Shown here one piece after another: positions 12,126 to 23,122 of a stretch of DNA of 64,000 nt. Numbering within the stretch: position 1 is the first letter of the stretch; the number at the start of each line of letters is the position of its first letter. Made by a program: the position numbers and the translations under genes. Location of the stretch: contig OZ026514.1 of assembly GCA_964019695.1 (NCBI GenBank), forward strand, positions 100,857,845-100,921,844, written 5' to 3'. Source of the stretch: Loripinus fragilis (lineage: Eukaryota; Mollusca; Bivalvia; Lucinida; Lucinidae). The notes under the pieces were generated by a model, which was not told the DNA's origin, did not search any database, and saw only the letters and a list, made by a program, of their open reading frames with translations.

Positions 12126-12536
12126 CAGGTTTCCCAAAGAAATTCACAAACACAATTCCATGATTTTCCATGATCAACAATGTAACTTCCATGACTATTT
12201 AATGCACAGCCTCCAACTTACCCTTTTACCAGCATCTTCACCATGCTGAGCATAAATGCTGAATGCAGCAACAGCAGCATGCTTGCAGACCATGCATGCA
12301 TTTTGAAATAATTAAAACTTGAAACCACCAGTAGCCATAAAACTAGCTGTCGGACACACAAGTGCCCGACAGCTAGTTTTCTGGCTACTGGTGGTTTTGT
12401 CAAATTATTTCACAAAATCCATGATTTTTCCATGATTATTCAGGTTTTTTTCAAATTCCATGATTTATCCATGCATGGAACTGTTTTTAGTTATTTTCCA
12501 GGTTTTCCATGATTTCCAGAGCTTGTGGGAAACCTG
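12126..12536. mobile_element. MITE, CAGG termini, 6-bp TSD, beside LRPPRC splice donor
   Basis: Inverted termini caggtttccca at both ends and direct repeat ctatgt (12120-12125, 12537-12542). The word ttccatgat recurs in one orientation near both ends. A hairpin of about 70 bp sits at 12328-12400 (arms with agctgtcgg and ccgacagct). The right end stops 13 bp from the minus-strand exon boundary at 12550. Confidence 0.85.
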
Positions 12537-12549
12537 CTATGTATCTTAC

Positions 12550-12672
12550 CCAATTCTTTGAGCTTCTGCCAAACCCATCTAGTATAGTTTGCCCTTGTAG
12601 GAGCGGGTATCTCTGCACTGACTGATCCGGTAGACTCCAGAAGGATTCTTGCTTCACTTCTGTCCACCTGAG
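12550..12672 (-). CDS. LRPPRC: LRPPRC internal coding exon (partial gene)
   Basis: Read on the minus strand this is a 123-nt exon between an acceptor (tgatttacag, ending at 12673) and a donor (gtaagatac, 12549 to 12541). It begins with two bases that complete the codon split at the end of the exon at 20037-20263, then has 40 open codons, then one base of the next codon. The peptide contains LLESTGS and later RWVWQKLKELG. Laid beside human LRPPRC as I remember it, these fall on LLRSCGS and RIWDTLQKLG at the same spacing, with no gap. LRPPRC is a mitochondrial PPR protein that with SLIRP stabilises mitochondrial mRNAs (established). The next downstream exon was not found between here and position 1. 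Identification rests on remembered sequence, so a search is needed for certainty. Confidence 0.7.
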
Positions 12673-12934
12673 CTGTAAATCACCAGAAAAAAAAATAATA
12701 AGTGTGTTTCCGGTAACGGGTATGAAAATTTTAGGTAGGGTTACCTGCTAGCACACATTTTGTTTCTAGAAAAAAATATAATTTTATGCATTTTGAAAGG
12801 CATTTCGCCTTTCAAAATGATTAAATTTTATATATTTTCCGGGAAATCTGGAATTCTAATTTTCACCAGTAAATTTAGGAAGAGTCGGGTTAGCCTAAAC
12901 ACAGGTATTTTTTGTTTTGGCCCAATCATCCAAT

Positions 12935-13170
12935 TGGGCCTTGACACAATAAAACCTGTCTTTGGGGTTCAGACAAAGTGAGATTCAAACCAGCCTGTTC
13001 AGCTACAGAGACTAACTAGAAAGTTGAAATTTAGCTCGTAGCAAGTCAGATATGATACCTTCCAATAAGCGAATAAAAAAGGCCCTGATCAGAATGCGCG
13101 GATGCACAGGCTGGTCTGTGCCTTTATTGTTCGCAAACCCCGAAGACAGGTTTTCTCGTGTCAAGGCCCA
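12935..13170. mobile_element. MITE family C, copy 1
   Basis: Inverted repeats starting tgggccttgaca and containing aacctgtctt(t/c)ggggtt at both ends. The middle has ctgatcagaatgcgcggatgc. Same family as 19771-20009; a diverged copy is seen about 60180-60420. The flanks share at, but a TSD is not certain. Confidence 0.7.
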
Positions 13171-13295
13171 ATATCAAATGAATGCACAGTATAATAAATG
13201 ACCAACCCCTAATTTGATCTTAATTACATTTTCCATGTTGCATGACATGTTCCATGTTGATGATTTATCCAACAATTAACTGAATTGGTTATGCC

Positions 13296-13726
13296 AGAAT
13301 TTTTTTATTAGTTGATTTACGGGAGTCGTTTTTCAGATTTAGGGTCGGTTTGACGAAAAAAAATAAATAAAAAAGCTCTGAAAATGGCCAGTTAACTGGT
13401 CATTTTCAGAGCTTTTTTTTTTTTTTTTTTTTTATTTAATATCTCCAGAATAAAACAGTAAAACTAGTGAGGCAAACCAACTGTCTATTTTAAATTTTTA
13501 AAATTTCCTAAAAATCTGGACAGGACAATCACTTTTTACAGTGTCACTCTCAAAAATGCACAGACAGAACCTAAAAAAAATAAAAAAAAAAATTCAACCA
13601 ATCAAATAATATTTAGAGTCGGCGGATAAAATAAAAGAAAAAATTTAGAAATTAAATTTTATTTTATCCTACTTTCCGGAAAATTACAGTAGGAGGGGTT
13701 TGTAAATCAACTAATAAAAAAATTCT
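13296..13726. mobile_element. TIR element of about 430 bp with internal hairpin
   Basis: The termini agaatttttttattagttg and complement are inverted repeats of about 25 bp. Inside, about 13368-13425 is a hairpin with arms agctctgaaaatgrcc. A T-run follows the hairpin. No TSD could be assigned and there is no coding sequence. Confidence 0.65.
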
Positions 13727-14636
13727 ATCCTTATCATGATTATTTTATTTTCTGCTCAGAATCCATTCTCTTCTAATTCTTTCAAAATTTGTGTACGTAA
13801 AGGTTCTAAACTTTTGACCGCTAAATATAGTTGCTTGCCAAAAAAGGCCAAGACAAACAGAACAGACCCAGACCAGATTGCTTCTTAATAATTAAGGAGC
13901 AGTCAGATCAGGGTCTTCCCTGTTTGCTATTATTCTGACAAACATTTTGTGAATTCCAGCCTTGAAAACCAACATTTTATTTGAGAACAGATGAGAAAAG
14001 TGTTCAAAATTTTAGAACATTTACCATATATTGATTGTGTAAAGTCTAAACAGGCCTGAGTTTCACCTAGGCAGAGTTTTTGAGAAATTCTCCCAAGAAT
14101 AGTCTGGCCCAATCTTTCCTCTGGGAATTTGTTTACAAAACTGGACCAGCATTTCTATTACCAACCAGACTCATACATTTGGCTTTATCGCTGTGATTAG
14201 ATTTAGGGGTGGGGTGGGGGCATTTCTTTCTCCCTGTCAACCATTGTTGTGTGCTGAATCAAAAATGTATGATCAAACGGAATAAGGAAAATCTGAGCCG
14301 GTTCCCATGTACTACTGCTGGTGCCAAGTGGGATCTTCGCAGCGAAATGATGAGGAAATCAATAGGGTTGATTCAAGGGCTGATTATCGATTAGCATTTT
14401 GGCATTGATTAGCCAGCCCTGATTATTTTGTCTGAAGATCTTTTATACCTTTACAAACAGTATAGACCCTGATGAAATGCTGCATCATGCTGCATTACAT
14501 CTGAGTCTTCACTGTTTGCCAAAGTATCCTAATAGCAGAGGGTATTGAGTCACAGAGACTCAAAAAACTAGCCGAGGCAAATATTTGAGCCAGAAAACAA
14601 TATTTTGGTACATTTTTAGCAATGAAGACTCTAGTA
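13727..14636. other. No recognised feature
   Basis: AT-rich sequence with scattered fragments (for example gatcagactgc-like words near 13905 and 14460) of local repeat families. No exon recognised. It lies within the inferred LRPPRC intron. Confidence 0.4.
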
Positions 14637-17600
14637 ATGCCTCGGTTACATTTGCCTTACGATGAGTATACGATGCCCGTACGATGTCCAAATCACCGTT
14701 TCCGTGCGGTCTCCCTGCGGAGACCTTGCGATCATCGTACGGATTTACGGGCATCGTGGCCCCTACAATTTTGTTTAACTTCGCACAATGACAAATTCGA
14801 AAAAATCGTAAGCCCGTAGCCCGTAGACACATCCCAATGACATCGTACGATCCCCGTACGGGCATCGCACGGTGATCGTGAGGACAACGCAGGGTTTTAG
14901 ATTGTCATTTTGGCCCAAAAAGGATCGTAGACTCTTGCGATAGTCGTAGGGAGTCAGTAAGGTCGCCACACGATGCCCATGTAGGGCCCATAAAATCGTA
15001 CGGACATCGGACGATCATCCTGCGGTAACCCAAGGCGATGGCACAGTGATCGTGCGGACGCCTTGTGACGTGTCAACAATTTCCAGACGGGTATATATTG
15101 GTTATCATTATATAGCTGTTTGTTTCAATTCAATATTTGTCTTCTGGCGATGTCTCTTATTCCACCACTCAGAGTGACTCAATATGGACCCAGTTCAGTT
15201 TACTGGTGGAAGCAGTCTAATCACGGCCCATCAAGTATGCTCCCATGGTAAAACTGTCTGAAGTGCAATCGAAAATATGCACCTAACGTGAAATGCATAT
15301 GCATTTTCAGTATATAAAATGCTGGTTGGATAGGGGTTTAATAAATGAGATAAGTTGAATAAAAAGTCCAGATATTTTTTTGTGATTTATAACTCTGGGA
15401 TTTGAATTTGAGTATTACTTCAGGGAATAAAATATATGGGTCTCGTAGTGAGAACATGTGACTAGTTCGAACATTGAAATTTGAATGTATGAATGTTCTA
15501 CAAAATGTGTTTTATTGAAAACGAATGGCAAATGTGCTGACCAGGCCGGGTGGAAGGAAGCACATTCTGGTCAGTACCTTTCAGACATGGGGCGAATTAC
15601 TTTGGAAAGTAATGCATTGAATTAGCATTACTTGCCAAAAATGTGCATTGAATTAGCATTACCATTACTTGATTTTGAAAAAGTAATGCATTGAATTAGC
15701 ATTATTTAAGAAAATAATGCATTGAATTAAGCATTACTTTCATTCACGTGAAACAGAATCCTAAAATACGGTTAACTCTGAACATTTTTGATACATTGAA
15801 CAAAATGTGCGCATACCGTAAACATGTGAATTTCACATATATATATATTTTTCAAATGAGGCACAGGTTACCATATGTGCACTTTTTGTAGTAAATTTTG
15901 TATTCTTGTCAGTAACATTTGTTGGATTTTCATAATTTTTTTAAAATTTGAGGAAATAACACTCAGATCCAGCAACCCCAGATCTTTTTTTTCAAGTGAA
16001 CATATTTCATGTATATTATTATCATATAACTGGGAAGCTTTCCAAAATAGTTTCTTATTTGGAAGTATATTTTATGGGAGGAAAATTATAAACATTTTGA
16101 GTCGCTTGACCGGATTATCCAATCAACAAAGTGCAGGCTGTATCTTAATCTCAAATCTCTTTTATATTTGATTCCCATATATTTACCCTGTAGCTCATTA
16201 CTGCCCACAGAGACACACTGTTAGTGTCAGTGGTCAAGTGTCAAAATGTATGAACAGAACAATCAAGTGATAATTACCCTTATTGTGATCAAATCATTTG
16301 TTTCTCTGAAATTGATATTGGATTGTAACAAAATTTACACCATTTTAAAGCTCATTTAATAAGCTTTAAAATGAATTTTAGATAAAAAAAACAAATTTGA
16401 CTTAAATAAAGTGGGATAAAATACCTTACATTTCAACACTTTCCAGCTCTATTTTCACTATTCAAGGTTCATCTGGAATTTCAACACTTTCCAACTCTAT
16501 TTTCACTATTCAAGGTTCATCTGGAATTGCCAGTGACTGTAAGCTGTTTACACTTTATTGATATAAAAGCAAAGCCTTTACTTGTAAGTTTCACAGTTCA
16601 TTTTGCATGTTCCTTAGTCAAATAACAGTCTTTACAAGCAAGTTGAACAAACGAAAACTGTGAATGGAAATAACTTATGGAAACACATCCTTTTGTTGTG
16701 TATCTCATTTCTCTATTGTGCAGTCTGTATACTATTGATGGCAAAATTTCTCATAGACAGTAATTCAAAGTAATGCAAGTAATGCAGTGAATTTTGACTG
16801 AAGTAATGCATTGAATTAGCATTAAAGTAATTCAAAAACTGGTGAATTAATCATTACCTGGAATTACTTGAAAAAAGTAATGCATTAATAATGCATTAGC
16901 ATTAACGATTAATTCGCCCCATGTCTGGTACCTTTGTTATTCGCATGCAACAACTTCATTTTTGCTTATGACGAAGATTTTATGTGTTGCTGGCCGTAGA
17001 TTGCCTTTGGGTGATTAAACTGAACGAAACCATAATAAGCGTTTTTGTCTACGCTGAATCTACGAGACAATATAATAAAAGCACCTTTATATTTTCAATT
17101 GAAGTGATACTTTTCGAATTATAAAAGTGAAATATAAAAAAGGGGTTGTTGTAATATTCTGTGACTTAAACTTTATGAAAAATGCAAAACTTAAAAATTG
17201 ACATTAAAATATACACAAACGTATCGCGCTGTTCCATACCTTGGGACCATGTTCAACTAAAAACACTAGCCTCTTCATAGCACAATTTGTGATCACATGA
17301 CTTTGAAACAATGTTCAAATGGAATCCAAAAATGAACTTGGATGGCCGTTTAAATCCATGCACATAATTACACGACAATTGCACAGTCAGCGTACCGACT
17401 CCTTGCGGCTTCCGCAAGGTCATTGTACGGGCATCGTACGATTTATATAGGGAGGTCGTGAAGATAAAACAATGATTGTATGATAACCTTGCGGTTGTCG
17501 TACGATATCCGCAAGGTCTCTGTAAGGTTTTGTCCTAGTTTGTCGCCGAAGAAATCGTAAGGTGATCCTAAGCAATGTAAACACATACGTAATCGCTTAC

Positions 17601-17685
17601 AGCCCCCTACGATGCCGAAAATATCGTAGGGAAAATCGTAGACAAATAAATCGTACGATGAACGTAGCAAATGTAACCGAGGCAT
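14637..17685. mobile_element. TIR element with CGTACGATG-rich ends, TA-flanked
   Basis: Termini atgcctcggttacatttgc are inverted and flanked by TA (14635-14636, 17686-17687). About 430 bp at the left end and 290 bp at the right end are dense in cgtacg and tcgtacgat words in both orientations, and are much richer in GC and CpG than the surroundings. The interior is AT-rich and contains the hAT-type insertion 15582-16927. No transposase frame was recognised; the 101-codon frame at 14560-14865 is read through the reiterated end. Confidence 0.8.
15582..16927. mobile_element. hAT-type non-autonomous element nested in 14637-17685
   Basis: Inverted termini cagacatggggcgaatta, flanked by a perfect 8-bp direct repeat gtaccttt (15574-15581, 16928-16935), as expected for hAT elements. 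The words aagtaatgcattgaattagc recur at both ends. Inside, a segment of about 50 bp with tttccarctctattttcac is tandemly duplicated (16428-16528). No transposase seen. Confidence 0.85.
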
Positions 17686-18637
17686 TAGTCTGCACATATG
17701 CGAATATGTGCAGACTCACATCAGGCCTTGAAATATCTTAAAATAGGCACTTGCCCTGCATCACAAACATTATTGGCACATATAGAAAAAATGTTAATTT
17801 ACATTGGAAATCATCCAAAGTTCCACTTGCCCTGCAGCCTGAGGCACTCGTAAATATGAGCGGACGAGTGGATTTTTTGAGTCCTGCACATGAGCCTTCA
17901 CTGCCTGCAAACACAAACTTTGATTATTGCATAAAAAGCGGTGTGGCACGATATTAAGTCATGCTTTAGCAGCAGAAACCCATGTATTAACAAGGCAATT
18001 CATGTGCTGTTGATCATTGTTGTACAGCTTTTTACTTTAGGTTTACAGTTTCTGGGGACGTCACAAAAATGATGTCATCAACAGTAACGTGAATAGAAAG
18101 GAATATAATTTAGTGACATCAGGATGACATAAGTCTTTGCTCTGGAACTGTTTTTTTTAAAACCTACGCATCTTTCATGCCTTTGCACGCCATTAAAGGC
18201 AATACAAAAAATGAACTTTCCGAGGCATTTTTTTGCAAATTTACCTAGCACAACAATTACTTTATGCAATAATAGCCATTAACAGTGATTTGTTACCTGC
18301 GCATCCTGCATCTTTTGCGCATAAGTTTTTATGTCAGCGAGTCCCAGCGAGTCCCAGGATGCAATAGTATTGCAGACTTGTCATTTAAAATAGTGTTTGG
18401 GACTCATAATTTTGCAGTTGGACTCATTGATATTGGCAACAGCGAGTCCCAGGACCCATAAGCCCAAAATTGTAAATGAATCACTGCATTAAACATGTTT
18501 TTTAGATACATAAACATCTGCTAAGCCCCATGGTTGTTAAAACCCCCCGTCTTTCAGGTTCCGGTTTCAACACCACCCTCAGGACCCAGCAGATCTTAGT
18601 GCATAGAAAATCATATTTGATCCCTATCAGAACAGAA
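17686..18637. other. Mostly unassigned; palindrome and repeat fragment
   Basis: Holds a small palindrome at about 17691-17714 (ctgcacatatgcg with its mirror) and a fragment near 17846-17893 resembling the 2336-2588 family. A repeated gcgagtcccag word occurs near 18340-18440. No exon recognised. Confidence 0.45.
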
Positions 18638-18641
18638 TTAA

Positions 18642-18870
18642 CCCTTCAAGCTCCAAGAAAAAAATGCATCTGAAAATGTCATCTGCTGAAGTGGTCTGCT
18701 GCAAATAATTGCCTAACATTATTGACGAATTAAGTATAGAAGCAAACAGCATGGACCCAGAACAGAGGAGCAGTCTGATCTAGGTCCACACGGTTTGCCA
18801 TAGAGGCTTCTTAAACATTACAGCAGACGAGAAAAGCAGACGACTTTTGTTGCGACAGGTGCTTTAAGGG
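18642..18870. mobile_element. TTAA-flanked MITE
   Basis: TTAA at 18638-18641 and 18871-18874 borders inverted termini cccttcaagc and gctttaaggg (imperfect). The inside carries a cagtctgatctaggtcc segment resembling parts of families B and C. PiggyBac- or Kolobok-type by target site; non-coding. Confidence 0.65.
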
Positions 18871-19011
18871 TTAAGACCTCTAGACCTCATGAGGAAGTTT
18901 TCGCATGTGCACAAAAACACATGCTTTTGTTTGTGTATCCAGGGGGTCTAGGTCTTAATTTGGGCTGATAACTACCAGGCGCGTAACAAAAAATTCATTT
19001 TCTTATTTTGG

Positions 19012-19208
19012 TTTGATTTGATTCTTTACGTCCCATTAACAATCTTTCAGTTATAAAGGGTCTGGTCGGGTCTTCCTGGGTTGAACCAGTTCTAAGCTAG
19101 GATTATTGTTCTTGCTCAAGGACACAATGCAGTGATGCCAGTGAGGCTCAAACTTGCAGACCCTCGGCCTCGAGTCAAGCAATCTACCACTGAGCCACTG
19201 CGCTCCCT
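19012..19208 (-). mobile_element. tRNA-derived SINE
   Basis: On the minus strand a tRNA-like head (box A-like tggctcagtggtag, box B-like aagtttgagcc) is followed by a conserved-looking block cattgtgtccttgagcaag and the tail gacgtaaagaatcaaatc. A 3' fragment lies at 49396-49483 and a diverged copy about 38272-38470. The central block resembles conserved central domains of mollusc SINEs, but I cannot name the subfamily surely. Confidence 0.75.
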
Positions 19209-19229
19209 ATTTTTTTCTTATTTTTCAAC

Positions 19230-19735
19230 TAAAACATATGTTGTGGGTACTCAAAAGAACCGTCTCAATGAGACTATTCTTTTGAGCATCCAAAATATAT
19301 GGCAGAATTGATGGATTAGATAATATTTACAATTGTACCCTGAAAAATTTTCCTTATCTAAACCTAGTCCTTCAACAATCTTATAAGTACCAGACGCGTA
19401 ACAAAAAAATTCATTTTCTTATTTCTCAACTAAAACATATGTTGTGGGTACTCAAACAGGGGTTTCATTAACTTTTTTGGCATCTGGGTATCAAGGCGAA
19501 GTAGGCGGGTGATTTGACAGTATTTGCCTATTGACTATATACAAATTTATCAAAAGTAGCAGGGGAAACATGCATGAGTAGAAGGGGAAAATCCCCGCCT
19601 CCCTCCTCTTAATGAAACCCCTGTCAAAAGAACCGTCTCAATGAGACCGTTCTTTTAAGCATCCAAAACATATGGTAAAAACGATGGGTTAGAAAATATT
19701 TACAACTGTACCCTTAAAAATTTTCTTTATCTAAA
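19230..19735. repeat. Direct duplication of about 150 bp, second copy interrupted
   Basis: The block from actaaaacatatgttgtggg to ctttatctaaacct occurs at 19230-19373 and again from 19429 to about 19735. The second copy holds the MITE 19457-19623. The block contains the inverted words ccgtctcaatgagac. A related single block is near 52570-52640. Confidence 0.7.
19457..19623. mobile_element. Short MITE, CAGGGG termini, 5-bp TSD
   Basis: Perfect 15-bp inverted termini caggggtttcattaa with direct repeat tcaaa (19452-19456, 19624-19628). The sister block at 19230-19373 has one tcaaa at the same place and no insert, giving a built-in empty site. Confidence 0.88.
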
Positions 19736-19770
19736 CCTGTGAGTACCAAAATCTTGTGTGCTGCTCCATA

Positions 19771-20009
19771 TGGGCCACGTCGCGAGAAAACCTGTCTTCG
19801 GGGGGTTGCGAACAACACAGGTGCAGACCAGCCTGCGCATCCGAGCAGTCTGATCAGCGGCTTTGTTATTCTGTTTTAGGAAAGTACCATATGTAGACTT
19901 GCTACAGATGAAATTTCAATTTTCTAGCTAGTCTCTGTAGCTGAGGAGACTGTTTTGAAACTCGCTTTGTCGGAAACCCCGAAGACAGGTTTTCTCGCAA
20001 CGAGGCCCA
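19771..20009. mobile_element. MITE family C, copy 2, beside LRPPRC splice donor
   Basis: Inverted termini tgggccacgtcgcgagaaaa, containing acctgtcttcgggg, with TA at 19769-19770 and 20010-20011. The middle has gcatccgagcagtctgatcag. The right end is 27 bp from the exon boundary at 20037, so it lies just inside the intron. Confidence 0.8.
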
Positions 20010-20036
20010 TACGTAGATAAACAGAATTGTACAAAC

Positions 20037-20263
20037 CTAGTTTTTCAAACGATCTCATCAGGTAGCTAAACTGGTTCTTATGAAGTGGTTTGCCTTCCCA
20101 TATCCTTCTATCTGCATTCATTAGAAGATCTCTGAACTTATCATAGGGTTGAAAATAGGCTGGGTCATTGTGAAACGGTTCAAAATTGCTGGTGTTTTCT
20201 TTATCAGATAACTGGGGTTGTGTTGACAGGAGCCTGCAGACTTGTCTGTTATCATGTTGCAAC
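20037..20263 (-). CDS. LRPPRC: LRPPRC N-terminal coding exon (partial gene)
   Basis: Minus-strand exon of 227 nt between acceptor tttttttatgaag and donor gtttgtac. It has one carried base, 75 open codons and one trailing base that pairs in phase with the exon at 12550-12672. The first half is polar and Ser/Thr/Asn-rich; from about codon 42 the peptide reads YDKFRDLLMNADRRIWEGK and ends FSYLMRSFEKL. This second half aligns, ungapped across the exon junction for about 50 residues, with the region before the PPR repeats of human LRPPRC as I remember it (pattern L..L..D..+...G+). There is no start codon in frame, so an upstream exon with the mitochondrial presequence must exist, perhaps near 21 kb; none was proved. 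Sequence in frame beyond 20037 is intron and MITE. Confidence 0.7.
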
Positions 20264-20474
20264 CTTCATAAAAAAATACAGGAGACATGACAGTATGTTA
20301 CAACAGTTCTAGACAAATTGCTGAAACACTTATTTTTAAACAAGAAAAATGAAACATATAATTGCTAAAGGAATGATCAATTAATGACCCTTTTACTTTA
20401 GGGGTAGCCTGATCTGGGTCCATAATGTTTGCTCGAAACTCTTTGCAAACTTTGGCTCATTGAATAGGGACACT

Positions 20475-20850
20475 CAGGGATCAAGCTAGGGGTCGATTAG
20501 GGTGAAATAGTCACCCTAGGGGCCAAAATTTCTCCCTAAATGGGACCCAGGGAGACGTGGGAGTCTCCCTAAAAAAAAAAAAAAAAATTTTTTTTTTTTT
20601 TTTTTTTAAGGAGACTCATTTTCATTCTGTCACCACACAAATGCAAGCTGTGGTGACATTATCAAACAATCTACTACCACTGCATAGTGTTTCTCCTTCC
20701 ATTAAATGGCAATAGTATGTGTAATGGCTAATTTGCTTCTAAATTGACAGAAAATACCGTAATTTTGCGCTATAACTTCTCCCTATCTGACTAGTTTTCC
20801 TGCAGGGAGAGGTCACTTCTCCCTAAATTTCTGGGCCAGCTTGGTCCCTG
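20475..20850 (-). mobile_element. MITE family A, copy 2
   Basis: Complete copy in the opposite orientation to 27962-28354. Termini cagggatcaagctagg and the complement of cagggaccaagctggcc, with direct repeat gacact (20469-20474, 20851-20856). The centre is an A-run then T-run at about 20572-20608. Confidence 0.9.
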
Positions 20851-20856
20851 GACACT

Positions 20857-22208
20857 ACAAATAGTGAAGAGTTATAAATTTTTTCTTTGGTTCTATTTCA
20901 TCAGTTACAGCTTTTTCATTGTTTAACAAACAGTTAAACATAAACATGTTTAAAAAAAATAAACACAGAAATATGTGTAACTCAGCTTTGCAAACAACAT
21001 CATGTTTAAACAGTTTTGGCACTGTTAACTACAATATTACACACATTTCTCTCCGCGCTTGCATGCACTGCATGTACTGATATGGTATACTCAAAGGAAC
21101 TAGAGCGTGACGTTACAACTACCGCGATGGCGAAGGCGATACTGCGCCTGAAAACTTTGGTATTTATTCCTTCATAGAACATGATCGGTTCGATTTTTTA
21201 ACAACCGAAGAACGAATAAGGGCTGTCATGTACATGCCATGTGTAATCTGCTCTTGTTTGGAGCTAAAACTGTCAAAACATTTGCATACTGTCTTCGTTT
21301 TGACATAAATCTGAAAAAATCCTGTTCTGTGTTCGATTTGGTTACGGTTCTCATCTCAAAGCAAAGCTTTTTTCAACATCGCGTTTGGCCTGTTTAGCAA
21401 GGTAAATCATATCTACATGGAATAGCATTGTCGAATTTTTACATAGTTAGCTCATTCTGATACAAAAAACTAAAAGAAGCGAGAGTACCTACCTTTGTTT
21501 AACTTTTCAGTGACGATGCCACTACCGCGAAAGGTCCCGGATGTGACGAAGGAACAAATTTACGCTTACGCGATTTCGCGGTAGTTCCGCTGATGCCCAC
21601 CCGTGAAGAGTAACCAACACACATAAATGGTAGGGGGCACATTTCCTTTGATACACTTTTCACACTTAAAATGCTACTGTCCTATTTTATCTGATGAGTA
21701 CTCTTGGTAAGTGCACTCAGATCAACTTTTACATTTTGATGAATTCCACCAAAGTGAAAGCCAAAACGACATCTCCATTTTTTCAAATGACAGCCAAAAA
21801 ATCTCAATTGACCACTCAGTTTTTAAATCTACCACCAATCGACCAGTATTGACCACTTCTGGAGTATTGACAGGGGCAGTTAAAATGGCTGGTTAAAACC
21901 ACCTCTGGTTTCGACCACCCAACCTTGCACCCAAGGGACCTGGCGAACGTTATTACATGAAAACCCATGTTTGCACCGTAAATTAAAATTTTGCGAAAAA
22001 TGGTGTGAAGACTAGTCAACACTGACATTGATTTTCTAAGCTGCTATGGGCGCCACAAACCCAAATAAATTGTCATATAAAGAAAAGTGGTCACATTATA
22101 CTAATGTGAAATTCAAAAGTCTTTAAATGTTTTAGATCTTTTGTCATAGCCACTCAAACACAATTTCTTTAGCTTTTTTGTGTTGAGTATAATTCAATCG
22201 AGCCAATA
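20857..22208. other. Unassigned, possible 5' region of LRPPRC
   Basis: The part 21040-21640 has more CpG than its surroundings and contains several short open stretches on both strands. On the minus strand acaaag followed by gtaggtact (near 21490) could be a splice donor of a first exon. No start codon with a recognisable presequence could be linked to the exon at 20263, so this is only a candidate. Confidence 0.25.
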
Positions 22209-22275
22209 TCTACAGAAAAAAAGACCCCAGGAACACTAGTCTGGCACTCTAACCACCTTAGCTAACTGGGGGTCA
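22209..22275 (-). mobile_element. tRNA-derived SINE, 5' fragment
   Basis: The minus strand reads a box A-like head ttagctaaggtggttagag followed by gccagactagtgttcctgg. The box B half and body are missing, so it is a truncated copy. Confidence 0.55.
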
Positions 22276-22375
22276 GAGGGCAGTGGACCCTTACAGGTAC
22301 TTATTTCAGAGCTCAGCCAGCTCTCAGGTCCAGTCAGGACCTATCAACCATCACTTTGATACCTCTCACTGGTAA

Positions 22376-23114
22376 TAGGGCCGCCATGTTTACACATGTA
22401 AACGGCACCGTTTCCTGTTTCTGCAATAAACGTTTACAAAATTGACTTACCGTTTACACGAACTTTAGCACGTGACCAGCGTCATGGTTTATAAATAGCA
22501 TTTCCTAATGAAAAATATTCTCTTAAACAGTGATAGGTCACATCTCGATATGGATCATCAATCAGATTGTTTGTTTTCTAATATTCGGCTGTATTTGATA
22601 AAGTAACTACTGCAATAATAAATTACGGCGGACATGCTCAAAGGGCCATAAAAATGTCCCGAATATTGCCTCACTCAGCCACTGCTTGGAACAATCAAAT
22701 TCCTGCATTTTTAACAGTTAGACGCATGTGAAAGTTTTTTGTTTACTTCCTGTCGGTGTGTGTATTGATGCGTACCTGACAATTCACAGTTATCATATGT
22801 CTTTTGTGTGTCCACTCGTTAATTACGCGCTTGCAACTGAAGAAAATGTCCGTAATGTACCAGTCCGCGCATGATGCAATCACTTTCCAATTACTTGAAA
22901 TGAGTTCTATCACAACACCCAACCAGAAACAATTTTGAATATTCAGTATTCACACAAGGTACATTTTTCAAAGGGTTTTTAGGGAAAATATCGGCGATTT
23001 TACGGAGCTGCATAATGAAAAAAAAATAATCTGGAAGTTATGTGTAAACGGAATCGTTTCGGTTACTGGAACTCGCGTAAACGTTTACCAAATTTCGTAA
23101 ACATGGCAGCCCTA
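22376..23114. mobile_element. hAT-type non-autonomous element
   Basis: Inverted termini tagggccgccatgtttac (one mismatch) and perfect 8-bp direct repeat actggtaa (22368-22375, 23115-23122). Repeated gtaaacg words near both ends (22396-22460, 23043-23105). No coding frame of note. Confidence 0.85.
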
Positions 23115-23122
23115 ACTGGTAA

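Noticed and set aside
14560..14865. 101-codon minus-strand frame with repeated ASY/RPH-like words
   Set aside because: It is read through the CGTACG-rich end of the TIR element 14637-17685; no known family.
18875..18957. Short inverted repeat agacctctagacc ... ggtctaggtctt
   Set aside because: Arms are short and imperfect, with no target duplication; not listed as an element.
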